Shown: positions 34,745-44,042 of the stretch, piece after piece | How the letters are laid out: every line of letters starts with the position of its first letter | How positions within the stretch are numbered: position 1 is the first letter of the stretch | Assembly: GCF_000196675.2 (NCBI RefSeq) | Contig: NC_015312.1 | Location: forward strand, 2,232,001-2,296,000 | Direction of reading: 5' to 3' | DNA: 64,000 nt | From: Pseudonocardia benzenivorans CB1190 | GTDB lineage: Bacteria; Actinomycetota; Actinomycetes; Mycobacteriales; Pseudonocardiaceae | The notes under the pieces: generated by a model | Database searches by the model: none | Seen by the model: only the letters and a program-made list of their open reading frames with translations | What the model was told of the DNA's origin: nothing | Made by a program: the position numbers and the translations under genes

Positions 34745-37609
34745 ATGACGGAGACGGTCGGGGCGACGGCCTCGGGGGACGCGGCCGGGAACGCACGCGG
34801 CGCGAAGGCCGGGAGCCGGTCCGACCGGCGGAAGCGGCCCGCCGGGCTCACCGTCGAGCGGCTGTACACGACGGCCGGGGTGCACCCGTACGACGAGGTG
34901 ACCTGGGAGCGTCGTGACGTCGTCATGACCAACTGGCGCGACGGCACGGTCAACTTCGAGCAGCGCGGCGTCGAGTTCCCGTCGTCGTGGTCGGTCAACG
35001 CCACGAACATCGTCACCAGCAAGTACTTCCGCGGGGCGGTCGGCTCGCCGCAACGCGAGTCGAGCCTGCGCCAGCTGATCGACCGGGTCGTCGGCGTCTA
35101 CCACCGCTCGGGCGTGGAGAACGGCTACTTCGCGACCGACGAGGACGCGGAGATCTTCGCCCACGAGCTCACCTGGATGCTGCTGCACCAGGTGTTCAGC
35201 TTCAACTCGCCCGTGTGGTTCAACGTCGGTACGTCGTCGCCGCAGCAGGTCAGCGCCTGCTTCATCCTGGCGGTCGACGACACGATGGAGTCGATCCTCA
35301 ACTGGTACCGCGAGGAGGGCCTGATCTTCAAGGGCGGCTCCGGCGCGGGGCTGAACCTCTCCCGCATCCGGTCGTCGAAGGAGCTGCTCTCGAGCGGCGG
35401 CACGGCCAGCGGTCCCGTCTCGTTCATGCGCGGTGCCGACGCCAGCGCGGGGACGATCAAGTCGGGCGGCGCGACGCGGCGCGCGGCCAAGATGGTCGTC
35501 CTCGACGTCGACCACCCCGACATCGAGGAGTTCGTCGAGACCAAGGCGAAGGAGGAGGCCAAGGTCCGGGTGCTGCGCGACGCCGGGTTCGACATGGACC
35601 TGGGCGGCGCCGACATCACGTCGGTGCAGTACCAGAACGCCAACAACTCCGTGCGCGTCACCGACGAGTTCATGCGCGCCGTCGAGGAGGGCACGAGCTT
35701 CGGTCTGCGCGGCCGGATGACGGGCGAGGTGATCGACAGCGTCGACGCCCGCACCCTCTTCCGCGGCATCGCGCAGGCCGCGTGGGAGTGCGCCGACCCG
35801 GGCATCCAGTACGACGGCACGATCAACGACTGGCACACCACGCCGGAGTCGGGCCGCATCACGGCGTCGAACCCGTGCTCGGAGTACATGCACCTGGACA
35901 ACTCCAGCTGCAACCTCGCGTCGCTGAACCTGCTCACGTTCCTCGGCGACGACGGGATGTTCGACGCGGAGCGCTTCCGCCGGGCCGTGGAGTTCATCAT
36001 CACGGCGATGGACATCTCCATCTGCTTCGCCGACTTCCCGACGGAGCCGATCGGCGACACCACCCGCAAGTTCCGCCAGCTGGGCATCGGCTACGCCAAC
36101 CTCGGCGCGCTGCTCATGGCCACTGGGCACGCCTACGACTCCGAGGGCGGCCGCGCGCTGGCGGCGTCGATCACGTCGCTGATGACGGGCGCCGCCTACA
36201 AGCGCTCGGCCGAGCTGGCCGGCGTCGTCGGCCCGTACGAGGGCTACGCCCGCAACGCCGAGGGGCACCAGCGGGTCATGCGCAAGCACGCCGCTGCCAA
36301 CGACGACGTGCGCACGCTTGCCGCCAGCACCCACATCCACCGGCTGGCCACGATCACCTGGAAGGAGTGCCTGGCGATCGGCGAGCGCAACGGCTGGCGC
36401 AACGCGCAGGCCTCCGTGCTGGCCCCGACGGGCACGATCGGCCTGATGATGGACTGCGACACGACCGGCATCGAGCCGGACCTGGCGCTGGTCAAGTTCA
36501 AGAAGCTGGTCGGCGGCGGCTCGATGCAGATCGTCAACCAGACCGTGCCGCGCGCGCTGCAGAAGCTGGGCTACCAGGCCGAGCAGGCCGAGGCGATCGT
36601 GGAGTACGTCGCCGAGCACGGGCACGTCATCGACGCACCGGGCCTGCGCACCGAGCACTACGAGGTCTTCGACTGCGCCATGGGGGAGCGGTCCATCGCC
36701 CCGATGGGCCACGTCCGGATGATGGCCGCCGTGCAGCCGTTCCTGTCCGGCGCGATCTCGAAGACCGTCAACATGCCCGAGGCCGCGAGCGTCGAGGATG
36801 TCGAGCGGATCTACATGGAGGGCTGGAAGCTCGGCCTGAAGGCGCTCGCGATCTACCGCGACAACTGCAAGGTGGGCCAGCCGCTGTCGGCGGGCAAGGA
36901 GGCCCGCAAGGACGCCTCGGCCGACGCGGAGGCGCCCGTCGAGTACCGCCCGGTCCGGCGCCGGCTGCCGAAGAAGCGCCCGAGCGAGACGGTGTCGTTC
37001 ACCGTGGGGGGCGCCGAGGGCTACCTGACGGCGGGCTCCTATCCCGACGACGGCCTGGGCGAGATCTTCGTCAAGCTCGGCAAGCAGGGTTCGACGCTGG
37101 CCGGCGTGATGGACGCCTTCTCGATGTCGATCTCGGTGGGTCTGCAGTACGGCATCCCGCTGGAGTTCTACGTCTCGAAGTTCTCCAACCTGCGCTTCGA
37201 GCCCGCCGGCATGACCGACGACCCGGACATCCGGATCGCGACGAGCGTGCTCGACTACCTGTTCCGTCGTCTCGCGCTCGACCACCTCAGCTACGACAAG
37301 CGCGCCGAGCTGGGCATCTTCTCCGCCGACGAGCGCTCGGAGCAGGTCGCGACGGCCTACGGCGAGCCCGAGCCCGCGACCGACGTCGACCTGGAGAGCC
37401 TGCGCTCGACGGTGTCGATCGACGAGCGGCCGGCCGCGCCCGCCGCGCCGACCCCGCCCGCGAACGTCGGCAGCTCGACGGAGCTGCTGGAGCTGCGCCT
37501 GGGCAAGGCGGCCGACGCGCCGCTGTGCCTGACCTGCGGCACCAAGATGCGGCCCGCCGGATCGTGCTACCTGTGCGAGGGCTGCGGGTCGACCAGCGGC
37601 TGCAGCTGA
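34745..37609 (+). CDS. nrdJ: Vitamin B12-dependent (class II) ribonucleoside-diphosphate reductase
   Basis: This 954-residue enzyme reduces ribonucleotides to deoxyribonucleotides using adenosylcobalamin, with or without oxygen. FSFNSPVWFNVG, GGSGAGLNLSRIR, SNPCSEYMHLDNSSCNLASLN (active-site Cys and Asn/Glu region) and the C-terminal redox cysteines CLTCGTKMRPAGSCYLCEGC are present. A B12-binding N-terminal domain is not needed in this family. ATG at 34745 follows GGGGAAGAGG. TTGACA at 34692-34697 is a good -35 but no clear -10 follows at 17 bases. A strong terminator follows. It implies the cell makes or imports cobalamin, relevant to the core-MetE donor question. Confidence 0.97.
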   Translation: MTETVGATASGDAAGNARGAKAGSRSDRRKRPAGLTVERLYTTAGVHPYDEVTWERRDVVMTNWRDGTVNFEQRGVEFPSSWSVNATNIVTSKYFRGAVGSPQRESSLRQLIDRVVGVYHRSGVENGYFATDEDAEIFAHELTWMLLHQVFSFNSPVWFNVGTSSPQQVSACFILAVDDTMESILNWYREEGLIFKGGSGAGLNLSRIRSSKELLSSGGTASGPVSFMRGADASAGTIKSGGATRRAAKMVVLDVDHPDIEEFVETKAKEEAKVRVLRDAGFDMDLGGADITSVQYQNANNSVRVTDEFMRAVEEGTSFGLRGRMTGEVIDSVDARTLFRGIAQAAWECADPGIQYDGTINDWHTTPESGRITASNPCSEYMHLDNSSCNLASLNLLTFLGDDGMFDAERFRRAVEFIITAMDISICFADFPTEPIGDTTRKFRQLGIGYANLGALLMATGHAYDSEGGRALAASITSLMTGAAYKRSAELAGVVGPYEGYARNAEGHQRVMRKHAAANDDVRTLAASTHIHRLATITWKECLAIGERNGWRNAQASVLAPTGTIGLMMDCDTTGIEPDLALVKFKKLVGGGSMQIVNQTVPRALQKLGYQAEQAEAIVEYVAEHGHVIDAPGLRTEHYEVFDCAMGERSIAPMGHVRMMAAVQPFLSGAISKTVNMPEAASVEDVERIYMEGWKLGLKALAIYRDNCKVGQPLSAGKEARKDASADAEAPVEYRPVRRRLPKKRPSETVSFTVGGAEGYLTAGSYPDDGLGEIFVKLGKQGSTLAGVMDAFSMSISVGLQYGIPLEFYVSKFSNLRFEPAGMTDDPDIRIATSVLDYLFRRLALDHLSYDKRAELGIFSADERSEQVATAYGEPEPATDVDLESLRSTVSIDERPAAPAAPTPPANVGSSTELLELRLGKAADAPLCLTCGTKMRPAGSCYLCEGCGSTSGCS

Positions 37610-37631
37610 CACCCGAGGCATCCCTGCACGA

Positions 37632-37676
37632 CCGACGGGGCCGGACCGCGAGACGGCCCGGCCCCGTCGGGGTTTT
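37632..37676 (+). terminator. Rho-independent terminator of nrdJ
   Basis: A 13-bp perfect stem (CCGACGGGGCCGG with CCGGCCCCGTCGG, 37632-37644 and 37658-37670) with a 13-base loop is followed by GGTTTT. It begins 22 bases after the nrdJ stop. Confidence 0.9.
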
Positions 37677-37846
37677 CGGACGCCGCATGACGCGCGACGC
37701 GCGGAGAGCACCGTGCGGTGCGTCCCCGTCGGCAACGGGTCGCCCTCGCGCAGTCCGCGGCCGCGCTCGCGGGCGAGGCCGTCGGCACGATCCTCCACGC
37801 GGACCGACCGCGGCCACGGCCCGGACCGACCCGCTGGGCCCGGAGG

Positions 37847-38842
37847 TCAGGTCGCCGACCGCTCCCCGGTGACCGAGACGCTGCCCGGGACCCTGCCGTC
37901 GGCACGCAGCAGCTGGCGCCACTGCTCGGGGCTCCAGCTCGCCGGGGCGGTGCCCGCGACGAACTCGTCGACGAGCGCGACGAACCGCGCGGGGTCGGTG
38001 TGGAACGGGAAGTGTCCGGAGGTCTCGAAGATCTCCAGCCGGCTGCCGGGCATCGCCTCGTGCGCCCGCCGGCCGTGCTCGACGGGCACGATCGCGTCGC
38101 GTGCGCCCCACACCAGTAGGACCGGCATCCCGCGGGTGAGGTAGCAGCGGTCGAGCATCGTCACGACCTGACCGCGCCAGTCGACGACGGCCCGCAGGGT
38201 CCGGATGAAGGCCGCGCGGGAGGTGGCGTCGGGCAGCGCGTCGACGACCCGCAGCAGGTCGGGCGCGTCGAGCCCGATGTCGGTCCCGAGCAGCCGCAGC
38301 GCCGCGACGACGGCTTCCGCCTGCAGTCGCATCGTCGGCAGCCGCAGCGCGCCGAGCAGCGTCGCGGCCCCCGGCAGGGTCATCGCGCGCAGGACCGGCG
38401 TCACGTCCGGCCCGGCGCCGCCGCTGCCGACGAGCACGAGCCGCTCGGTGCGCTCCGGGAACTGGTAGGCGAACTGCATCGCGACGCCACCGCCGAGCGA
38501 GTGTCCGACGAGCGTCGCCCGCGCGATCCCGAGCACGCCGAGCAGGTCGCGGATGCCGTTGGCGTAGGCGGCGACGGAGTAGTCCGCGCGCGGCTTGTCC
38601 GACTCGCCGTGGCCCAGGAGGTCGGGCGCGATCACCAGGTGTCGACGGGCCAGCGCCGGCAGCACCGGCGCCCACGTGCGCGAGCTGTCGCCGATCCCGT
38701 GCACGAGCACGAGTGGGGGTCCGGCGCCGGCGACGCGGAACGCCCGGCGGTAGCCGTGGACGGTGCGGAACCGCAGCTCGGCGTCCCGCGGCGGCACGGC
38801 GCCGAGCCGTCCCGCCGCGGTGCCCGTCCACCCGCTCCGCAT
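37847..38842 (-). CDS. Alpha/beta-fold hydrolase
   Basis: A 331-residue hydrolase with oxyanion motif LVHGIGDSSRTW, nucleophile S115 in VGHSLGG, acid Asp in VWGARDAIVP and His in TSGHFPFHTDP. The fold is that of meta-cleavage hydrolases, haloperoxidases and lipases; the substrate cannot be told. It is transcribed away from the Nudix gene, alone. Confidence 0.92.
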   Translation of the reverse strand: MRSGWTGTAAGRLGAVPPRDAELRFRTVHGYRRAFRVAGAGPPLVLVHGIGDSSRTWAPVLPALARRHLVIAPDLLGHGESDKPRADYSVAAYANGIRDLLGVLGIARATLVGHSLGGGVAMQFAYQFPERTERLVLVGSGGAGPDVTPVLRAMTLPGAATLLGALRLPTMRLQAEAVVAALRLLGTDIGLDAPDLLRVVDALPDATSRAAFIRTLRAVVDWRGQVVTMLDRCYLTRGMPVLLVWGARDAIVPVEHGRRAHEAMPGSRLEIFETSGHFPFHTDPARFVALVDEFVAGTAPASWSPEQWRQLLRADGRVPGSVSVTGERSAT

Positions 38843-38907
38843 CGCGCCGACGCTAGGCGTCGCTCGTCACGCCGGAGTTTCCGACGCGTTGCGGCGCAGT
38901 AGGGTCG

Positions 38908-39414
38908 ATGATCGTGACCGACCGGTTCCGGCTCGTCCCCGCCGCCTACGTCCTGCTGTTGCGGACGGGTCCGCGGGGCGAGGAGGTCCTGCTCCAGCTC
39001 CGCCGCGGCACCGGGTTCATGGACGGCCACTGGGCCGCCGCGGCCGCGGGGCACGTCGAGGAGGCGGAGTCGGTCACCCGAGCGGCGGTGCGCGAGGCGG
39101 CGGAGGAGCTGGGCGTCGTCGTCGACCCGGCCGACCTCGTGGCGCTCACCGCGATGCACCGCACCCGGGCCACGGGCCTGCCCGTCGACGAGCGCGTGGA
39201 CTTCTTCTTCACCTGCCGCGCCTGGCGGGGCGAGCCACGGGCCGCGGAGGCGAAGGCCGCAGACGTCCGGTGGTTCCCGCTCGACGCGCTGCCGGAGCCC
39301 GTCGTCCCGCACGAGCGCTGGGTGCTCGACCAGCTCGCCCGCGGCGCCGTGCCGCCGCCGGTCTCGGAGTTCGGGTTCACCCCGGACGGACGTCGTCCTA
39401 CGGTGTCGTCATGA
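38908..39414 (+). CDS. Nudix hydrolase
   Basis: The complete Nudix box is present (G-x5-E-x7-REAAEELGV, starting GHVEEAE near residue 47), so the protein should cleave nucleoside-diphosphate-linked compounds with Mg. Length is 168 residues. ATG at 38908 is given, but TAGGGT at 38900-38905 looks like a -10 box that would put transcription start near 38913, making GTG at 38914 the likely leaderless start, two codons later. The stop lies 11 bases before the pirin frame. Confidence 0.92.
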   Translation: MIVTDRFRLVPAAYVLLLRTGPRGEEVLLQLRRGTGFMDGHWAAAAAGHVEEAESVTRAAVREAAEELGVVVDPADLVALTAMHRTRATGLPVDERVDFFFTCRAWRGEPRAAEAKAADVRWFPLDALPEPVVPHERWVLDQLARGAVPPPVSEFGFTPDGRRPTVSS

Positions 39415-39424
39415 GGCAGCTGCG

Positions 39425-40400
39425 GTGAGCGACACCTCCACCCGTCCGGTGGTCGAGATCTGCGGTGGCGAGGCCGGGGCCGAACCGGTCCGCGAGCTGC
39501 TGCCGGCCCGGACGGTCGAGCTGGGCGGGTCCACGCGGGTCCGCCGGCTGCTGCCGACACTGGGCCGCCGCATGGTCGGGGCCTGGTGCTTCGTCGACCA
39601 CTACGGGCCCGACGACGTCGCCGCCGCGCCCGGCATGCAGGTTCCCGCCGCACCCGCACATCGGCCTGCAGACGGTGAGCTGGCTGCTCGAGGGCACGGT
39701 CCACCACCGCGACAGCCTCGGGTCCGACCGGCTGATCGAGCCGGGCGAGCTCGCCCTCATGACGGCCGGCCGCGGGATCGCGCACGCCGAGCAGTCACCC
39801 GATCCGCACGCCCCGGTGCTGCACGGCGCCCAGCTGTGGGTCGCGCTGCCCGACGGCGCCCGCGCGGGCGACCCGCGCTTCGAGTTCCACGCGGACCTGC
39901 CGGTCGTCACCGGTCGCGGGCTGCGGGCCACGGTGCTGCTCGGCGAGCTGGCCGAGGCCGTGTCGCCGGGACGGGTGCACACGCCGCTGGTCGGGGTCGA
40001 CGTCGAACTCGATGCCGGTGCCGACGTCGTGCTGCCGTTGGAGCCCGACTTCGAGCACGCCGTGCTGACGGTCTCGGGCGCGCCCGACGTCGACGGCGTC
40101 CTGGAGCCGGGGTCGCTGTGCTATCTGGGCTGCGGGCGGTCGCAGCTGCGGCTGCGTGCCGAGTCGGGGAGTCGGTTGCTGCTGCTCGGCGGGGTGCCCT
40201 TCGGCGAGGAGATCGTCATGTGGTGGAACTTCGTCGGCCGCAGCGGCGACGAGGTGCGCGCCGCCCGCGAGGCCTGGCAGGCCGAGATCGGCGGCACCGG
40301 CCCGGCCCGCTACGGCGCCGTCACCGGCTACGACGGCGCACCGCTCGCGGCCCCGGCGATGCCACCGGTCCCGCTGCGCCCGCGTGGCCGGACCCGCTGA
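39425..40400 (+). pseudogene. Pirin family protein, frameshifted
   Basis: Two frames together encode one complete pirin of about 325 residues. The first (GTG at 39425) reads through MVGAWCFVDHYGPDDVAAAPGMQV; the second then supplies PPHPHIGLQTVSWLLEG and all later motifs. The break is a CCC run at 39644-39646: deleting one C restores the conserved sequence. The metal-binding His set is in the joined part (HPHIG, HRD). The rest shows no other damage, so a single insertion or a sequencing error is likely. Pirins bind iron and may oxidise quercetin or act as cofactors. A second, intact pirin of a different type lies at 49357. Confidence 0.85.
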
Positions 40401-40423
40401 GCGGCAGCGTCCCGCAGGGGAGG

Positions 40424-40636
40424 TCAGCCCGCCTCGTAGCGCGCCGACTCGATGAGCTCGTCGACCGCCGCCGGCTGTACCCGGAACGACCGCCCGAAGC
40501 GGACCGCGGGGAGCCGACCGCTGTGCAGCAGCCGGTAGACCGTCATCTTCGACACGCGCATCCGCTCGGCGACCTCGGCCACGGTGAGGAACGGCGTCCG
40601 CCCGACCCCCGCGCCTTCCGGACTGCCTGCCACCAT
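40424..40636 (-). CDS. BldC-like/excisionase-type helix-turn-helix protein
   Basis: A 70-residue DNA-binding protein with a MerR-like winged helix: FLTVAEVAERMRVSKMTVYRLLHSGRLPAVRFGRSFRV. This pattern is shared with BldC of Streptomyces and the short mycobacterial Rv0500A. Such proteins regulate chromosomal genes, despite 'excisionase' labels. ATG at 40636 is chosen because the frame upstream loses coding character. The gene is divergent from the transglutaminase-like gene. Confidence 0.85.
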   Translation of the reverse strand: MVAGSPEGAGVGRTPFLTVAEVAERMRVSKMTVYRLLHSGRLPAVRFGRSFRVQPAAVDELIESARYEAG

Positions 40637-40845
40637 CGTCGACCCCACTTCTCCCGCGCCGTCACGAGCGGCGAACGGCCCACCCGCAGCGGTCACCTGA
40701 CCAATTTGCTGCACGGCGACACTAATCGACGAAGCGTCACCTCCGGAGTGCGAAAACGTCCTCGACCGGGTGGTATGACGAGAGGCCCTGAAGGGGCGAT
40801 GACGGCGTGCGATCATTGGACGACGCACCGTGAGGGAGGAGCGAC

Positions 40846-41538
40846 GTGTCGCAGGGACAACAGGTGTCGGACCGACCGGAGGACCATCTGGCGCCGGGCG
40901 GCTTCGTCGACTCGGACGCGCCGGCCGTGCGCGAGTTCGCCGAGCGGTCCGCGGGCACCGAGGACGACCCGGTCCGGCGGGGCGCGGCGCTGTTCGCCGC
41001 GGTCCGCGACGGCATCTGGTACGACCCCTTCGTCATCAGCACCGATCCCGAGGACTACCGGGCGAGCACGGTCGCGACGACGCCGCGCAACTGGTGCGTC
41101 CCCAAGGCGGTCCTGCTCACCGCGGCGGCCAGGGCCCTCGACATCCCGGCCAGGCTGGGCTTCGCCGACGTGCGCAACCACCTGAACACCGCCCGGCTGC
41201 GCGCGATGATGAACGGCAACGACCTGTTCGTCTACCACGGCTACACCGAGCTGTGGCTCGACGGCCGCTGGGTCAAGGCCACGCCGGCGTTCAACCGGGA
41301 GCTGTGCGCGCGCTTCGGGGTCGACCCGATCGAGTTCGACGGCCGGCACGACGCGCTCATGCACCCGTACTCCGGTGACGGCAGCGAGTACATGGAGTAC
41401 GTCACCGACCACGGCCCCTTCGCCGACCTGCCGTTCGACGCGATCATGGCCACGTTCCGCAGCACGTACGGTGAGGCGATGTTCGGTGGCCGGTCTCACG
41501 CCGGTTCCGACGAGTTCACCGCGCCCACGTCCGCCTAG
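40846..41538 (+). CDS. Transglutaminase-like cysteine peptidase family protein
   Basis: The 230-residue protein has C84 in RNWCVPKAVLL and H131 in YHGYTELWLDG, the first two members of the transglutaminase-type triad; where Asp is usual the sequence reads WVKATPAFN, so the third residue is not obvious. It may be a peptidase or amidase on an unknown target. GTG at 40846 has GGGAGGAG at six bases. The next gene starts 11 bases after its stop. Confidence 0.85.
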   Translation: MSQGQQVSDRPEDHLAPGGFVDSDAPAVREFAERSAGTEDDPVRRGAALFAAVRDGIWYDPFVISTDPEDYRASTVATTPRNWCVPKAVLLTAAARALDIPARLGFADVRNHLNTARLRAMMNGNDLFVYHGYTELWLDGRWVKATPAFNRELCARFGVDPIEFDGRHDALMHPYSGDGSEYMEYVTDHGPFADLPFDAIMATFRSTYGEAMFGGRSHAGSDEFTAPTSA

Positions 41539-41548
41539 GGTGCCAAGG

Positions 41549-42628
41549 GTGAGCACGACGATCCTCGACGACGACCCGAACGGCGACTGGACGGCCCCCG
41601 GGACGTTCCGTGTCGCCCCCGGCGTGTACCGCATCCCGCTGCCGCTGCCGAACGACGGGCTGCGTGCGGTCAACGTCTACGCCATCGAGGACGTCGGCGG
41701 CTGGACGCTCGTCGACTCGGGCTGGGCGCTGGAGATCGCCGAGGACCTCCTCGGCTCGGCGCTCGCCGCGCTGGGCACCGGGCTGCCCGAGGTGAGGCGC
41801 TTCCTGGTCACGCACTCGCACCGCGACCACTACACGATGGGCGTGGAGCTGCGCCGCCGCTTCGGCAGCCGGGTGCTGCTGGGGGCGGGGGAGAAGGTCG
41901 GGCTCGACGAGATCAACCGGCCCGACCGGATGAGCGGCGGCTCGTCGCACATGGAGCGGCTGCGCGCCGCGGGCGCGGACGACCTCGCCGATCTCATCGA
42001 GCGCAACGCCCCGCCGCCCATGGACCTGCGACTGTGGGAGCCGCCCGACGAATGGCTCGACGACGGCGCGGTGATCACCGTCGGACCGGAGGAGGGCCCG
42101 GCCGCGCGTACGCTGACCGCCATCGCGACGCCGGGGCACACCCGTGGCCACATGGTCTTCGCCGACCCGGAGCACGACCTGCTGTTCACCGGCGACCACG
42201 TACTCCCGACGATCACGCCGTCGATCGGCTTCGAGCCCGTCGCGCCGCCGAGCCCGCTCACCGACTTCCTGACGTCGCTGCAGCTGCTGCGCGACCGTCC
42301 GGACGCCGCGATGCTGCCCGCGCACGGGCGCGTCGGGCGCCGCGTGCACGAGCGCGTCGACGAGCTGCTGGCCCACCACGCGCAGCGGCTCGACGCGACG
42401 CTCGCGGGCCTCGCGCAGGGCCGGACCACCGTCGCCGAGGTCGCCGCGACGCTCACCTGGACCCGTCGGGAGCGCACGTTGGCCGAGCTCGACCCGTTCA
42501 ACCGCATGCTCGCCATCCTCGAGACGGGGGTGCACCTGGAGGTCCTCGTCGAGCGCGGCCTCGCCGACGTGGACCGGCCGGCGGAGAGCGAGGGCCCCGC
42601 CGGGCTGCTGCGCTACCGCCCGGCGTGA
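41549..42628 (+). CDS. Metallo-beta-lactamase-fold hydrolase
   Basis: Zinc-binding THSHRDHY (HxHxDH) near residue 89, GHTRGH and TGDH establish the fold; the C-terminal half has the helical extension seen in the LACTB2/human-type endoribonuclease and thioesterase subgroups. The 359-residue protein might act on a thioester, a lactone or RNA. GTG at 41549 lies seven bases after TAGGGT, which overlaps the previous stop and could be a -10 box for a leaderless internal transcript. Confidence 0.88.
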   Translation: MSTTILDDDPNGDWTAPGTFRVAPGVYRIPLPLPNDGLRAVNVYAIEDVGGWTLVDSGWALEIAEDLLGSALAALGTGLPEVRRFLVTHSHRDHYTMGVELRRRFGSRVLLGAGEKVGLDEINRPDRMSGGSSHMERLRAAGADDLADLIERNAPPPMDLRLWEPPDEWLDDGAVITVGPEEGPAARTLTAIATPGHTRGHMVFADPEHDLLFTGDHVLPTITPSIGFEPVAPPSPLTDFLTSLQLLRDRPDAAMLPAHGRVGRRVHERVDELLAHHAQRLDATLAGLAQGRTTVAEVAATLTWTRRERTLAELDPFNRMLAILETGVHLEVLVERGLADVDRPAESEGPAGLLRYRPA

Positions 42629-42807
42629 CCGACACGCCCGACGCGCCGAGGATGTTTGGCGTCGCGGCGCGAGATCGGGCAGAGTGATCACCGACAGCCG
42701 ATCACCGCCGGGTCCGCCCGGCCGAACCGAACGACACACGACTGCACCACCACTGCACGCGAGGACGTAGGGGAAGACGTTTCCTCGTCGAACAGCGGAG
42801 GTCTGCA

Positions 42808-43296
42808 GTGAGCACACGCGGCGTGGTTTTCGTCCACTCGTCGCCGACTGCGGTCTGCCCGCATGTCGAATGGGCGATGTCAGGGGTCCTCGGGGGCAAG
42901 GTCAGCCTTCAATGGACCCCCCAGTCCGCTGCGCACGGACAGCTCCGGACCGAGGTCACCTGGTCCGGTCCCGCGGGCACCGGCGGTGCTCTCGCGAGCG
43001 CGCTGCGCGCCTGGCCGATGCTGCGCTTCGAGGTCACCGAGGAGCCCAGTCCGGGTGTCGACGGTCAGCGGTTCTGCTACGTCCCCGGCCTCGGCATGTG
43101 GAGCGGTCGGACGAGCGCGAACGGCGACATCGTCGTCGGTGAGGACCAGCTGCGCGCCGTCGTGGCCGGTGCCGCGGCGGCGAAGGTGCACGCGAGCATC
43201 GATGCGCTGCTCGGTTCGGCGTGGGACGCGGCGCTGGAGCCCTTCCGGCTGGCGGGCGACGGCGCGCCCGTCACCTGGCTGCACCAGGTCGGCTGA
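42808..43296 (+). CDS. DUF3145 family protein
   Basis: A 162-residue actinobacterial protein of unknown function, recognised by FVHSSPTAVCPHVEWAMSGVLG at the N-terminus and FCYVPGLGMWSG in the middle. GTG at 42808 follows CGGAGG at six bases. Upstream, ACACGACTGCACCAC (42736-42750) is also found before nrdJ. No domain of known activity is seen. Confidence 0.88.
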   Translation: MSTRGVVFVHSSPTAVCPHVEWAMSGVLGGKVSLQWTPQSAAHGQLRTEVTWSGPAGTGGALASALRAWPMLRFEVTEEPSPGVDGQRFCYVPGLGMWSGRTSANGDIVVGEDQLRAVVAGAAAAKVHASIDALLGSAWDAALEPFRLAGDGAPVTWLHQVG

Positions 43297-43416
43297 GCGG
43301 GGGACCGGACCGGCCGACGGGCGCGGTGATCGTCCGGGACGGGGTCGTCGTCACCTGATCGTGGCCGTCGGGGAGACTGGGCCCGGGCGCGGCACGACGG
43401 GGGAGGACGACGCCAC

Positions 43417-43971
43417 GTGAGGTCGGGGGTCCGGTACACGCCTGCGCTCGCCGTCGCGCTGCTGGCGTTGCTGATCGCGGCCGGGGTGTCCGCGTACGTA
43501 CTGGGCGGACGGTCGTTCGAGGGCGTGGCGCCCACCGGCGCGCCGCCCGCGCCGCCGTCCTCGGGCGCGGGAGCGCCCACGGTCGAGCTCAGCGCCGACG
43601 CGGAGCGGCATCCGTCGGCCGACGCGGTGCGCAGCCAGCTGCAGCACTACTTCGACGCCATCAACTCCCGGGACTACGACCTGTGGAGCGCCACGGTCGT
43701 GCCCGAGCGGGTGGCGCAGCAGCCGCGGGAGCAGTGGACGGCGTCGATCGACACGGCCACCGACGGCACGATCCGCGTCGACCGCATCGACGATCTCGCG
43801 CCCGGCCGGCTGCTGGTGCTGGTCCGGTTCGTGTCCACGCAGTCGCTCGACGACGCCCCGGCCGACCTGCGGGTGCCGCGGATCTGCTGGCGCGGCACGT
43901 ACCCGATGACGGGCGCGCCGCCGCGGCTGGAGACCGGCTCGGCGGGCAGCCTGCTCTCCGAGCCCTGCTGA
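43417..43971 (+). CDS. Secreted or membrane-anchored hypothetical protein
   Basis: The 184-residue protein has an N-terminal hydrophobic segment (PALAVALLALLIAAGVSAYVL) acting as signal anchor, then a Pro/Ala linker and a small domain (HYFDAINSRDYDLWSATVVPE) resembling the NTF2-like/SnoaL fold often found in actinobacterial exported proteins. No function can be assigned. GTG at 43417 has GGGGGAGG upstream. A terminator follows. Confidence 0.75.
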   Translation: MRSGVRYTPALAVALLALLIAAGVSAYVLGGRSFEGVAPTGAPPAPPSSGAGAPTVELSADAERHPSADAVRSQLQHYFDAINSRDYDLWSATVVPERVAQQPREQWTASIDTATDGTIRVDRIDDLAPGRLLVLVRFVSTQSLDDAPADLRVPRICWRGTYPMTGAPPRLETGSAGSLLSEPC

Positions 43972-43985
43972 CCGCCCACGACTGA

Positions 43986-44024
43986 CGACGGGCCCGGCAC
44001 GCAGCATGCGTGCCGGGCCCGTCG
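43986..44024. terminator. Bidirectional terminator hairpin
   Basis: A perfect 17-bp stem (CGACGGGCCCGGCACGC and complement) with the loop AGCAT separates two convergent genes. There is no T tract on the plus strand, as is common in actinomycetes. Confidence 0.85.
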
Positions 44025-44042
44025 GCCTTCCTCAGACCTTGC

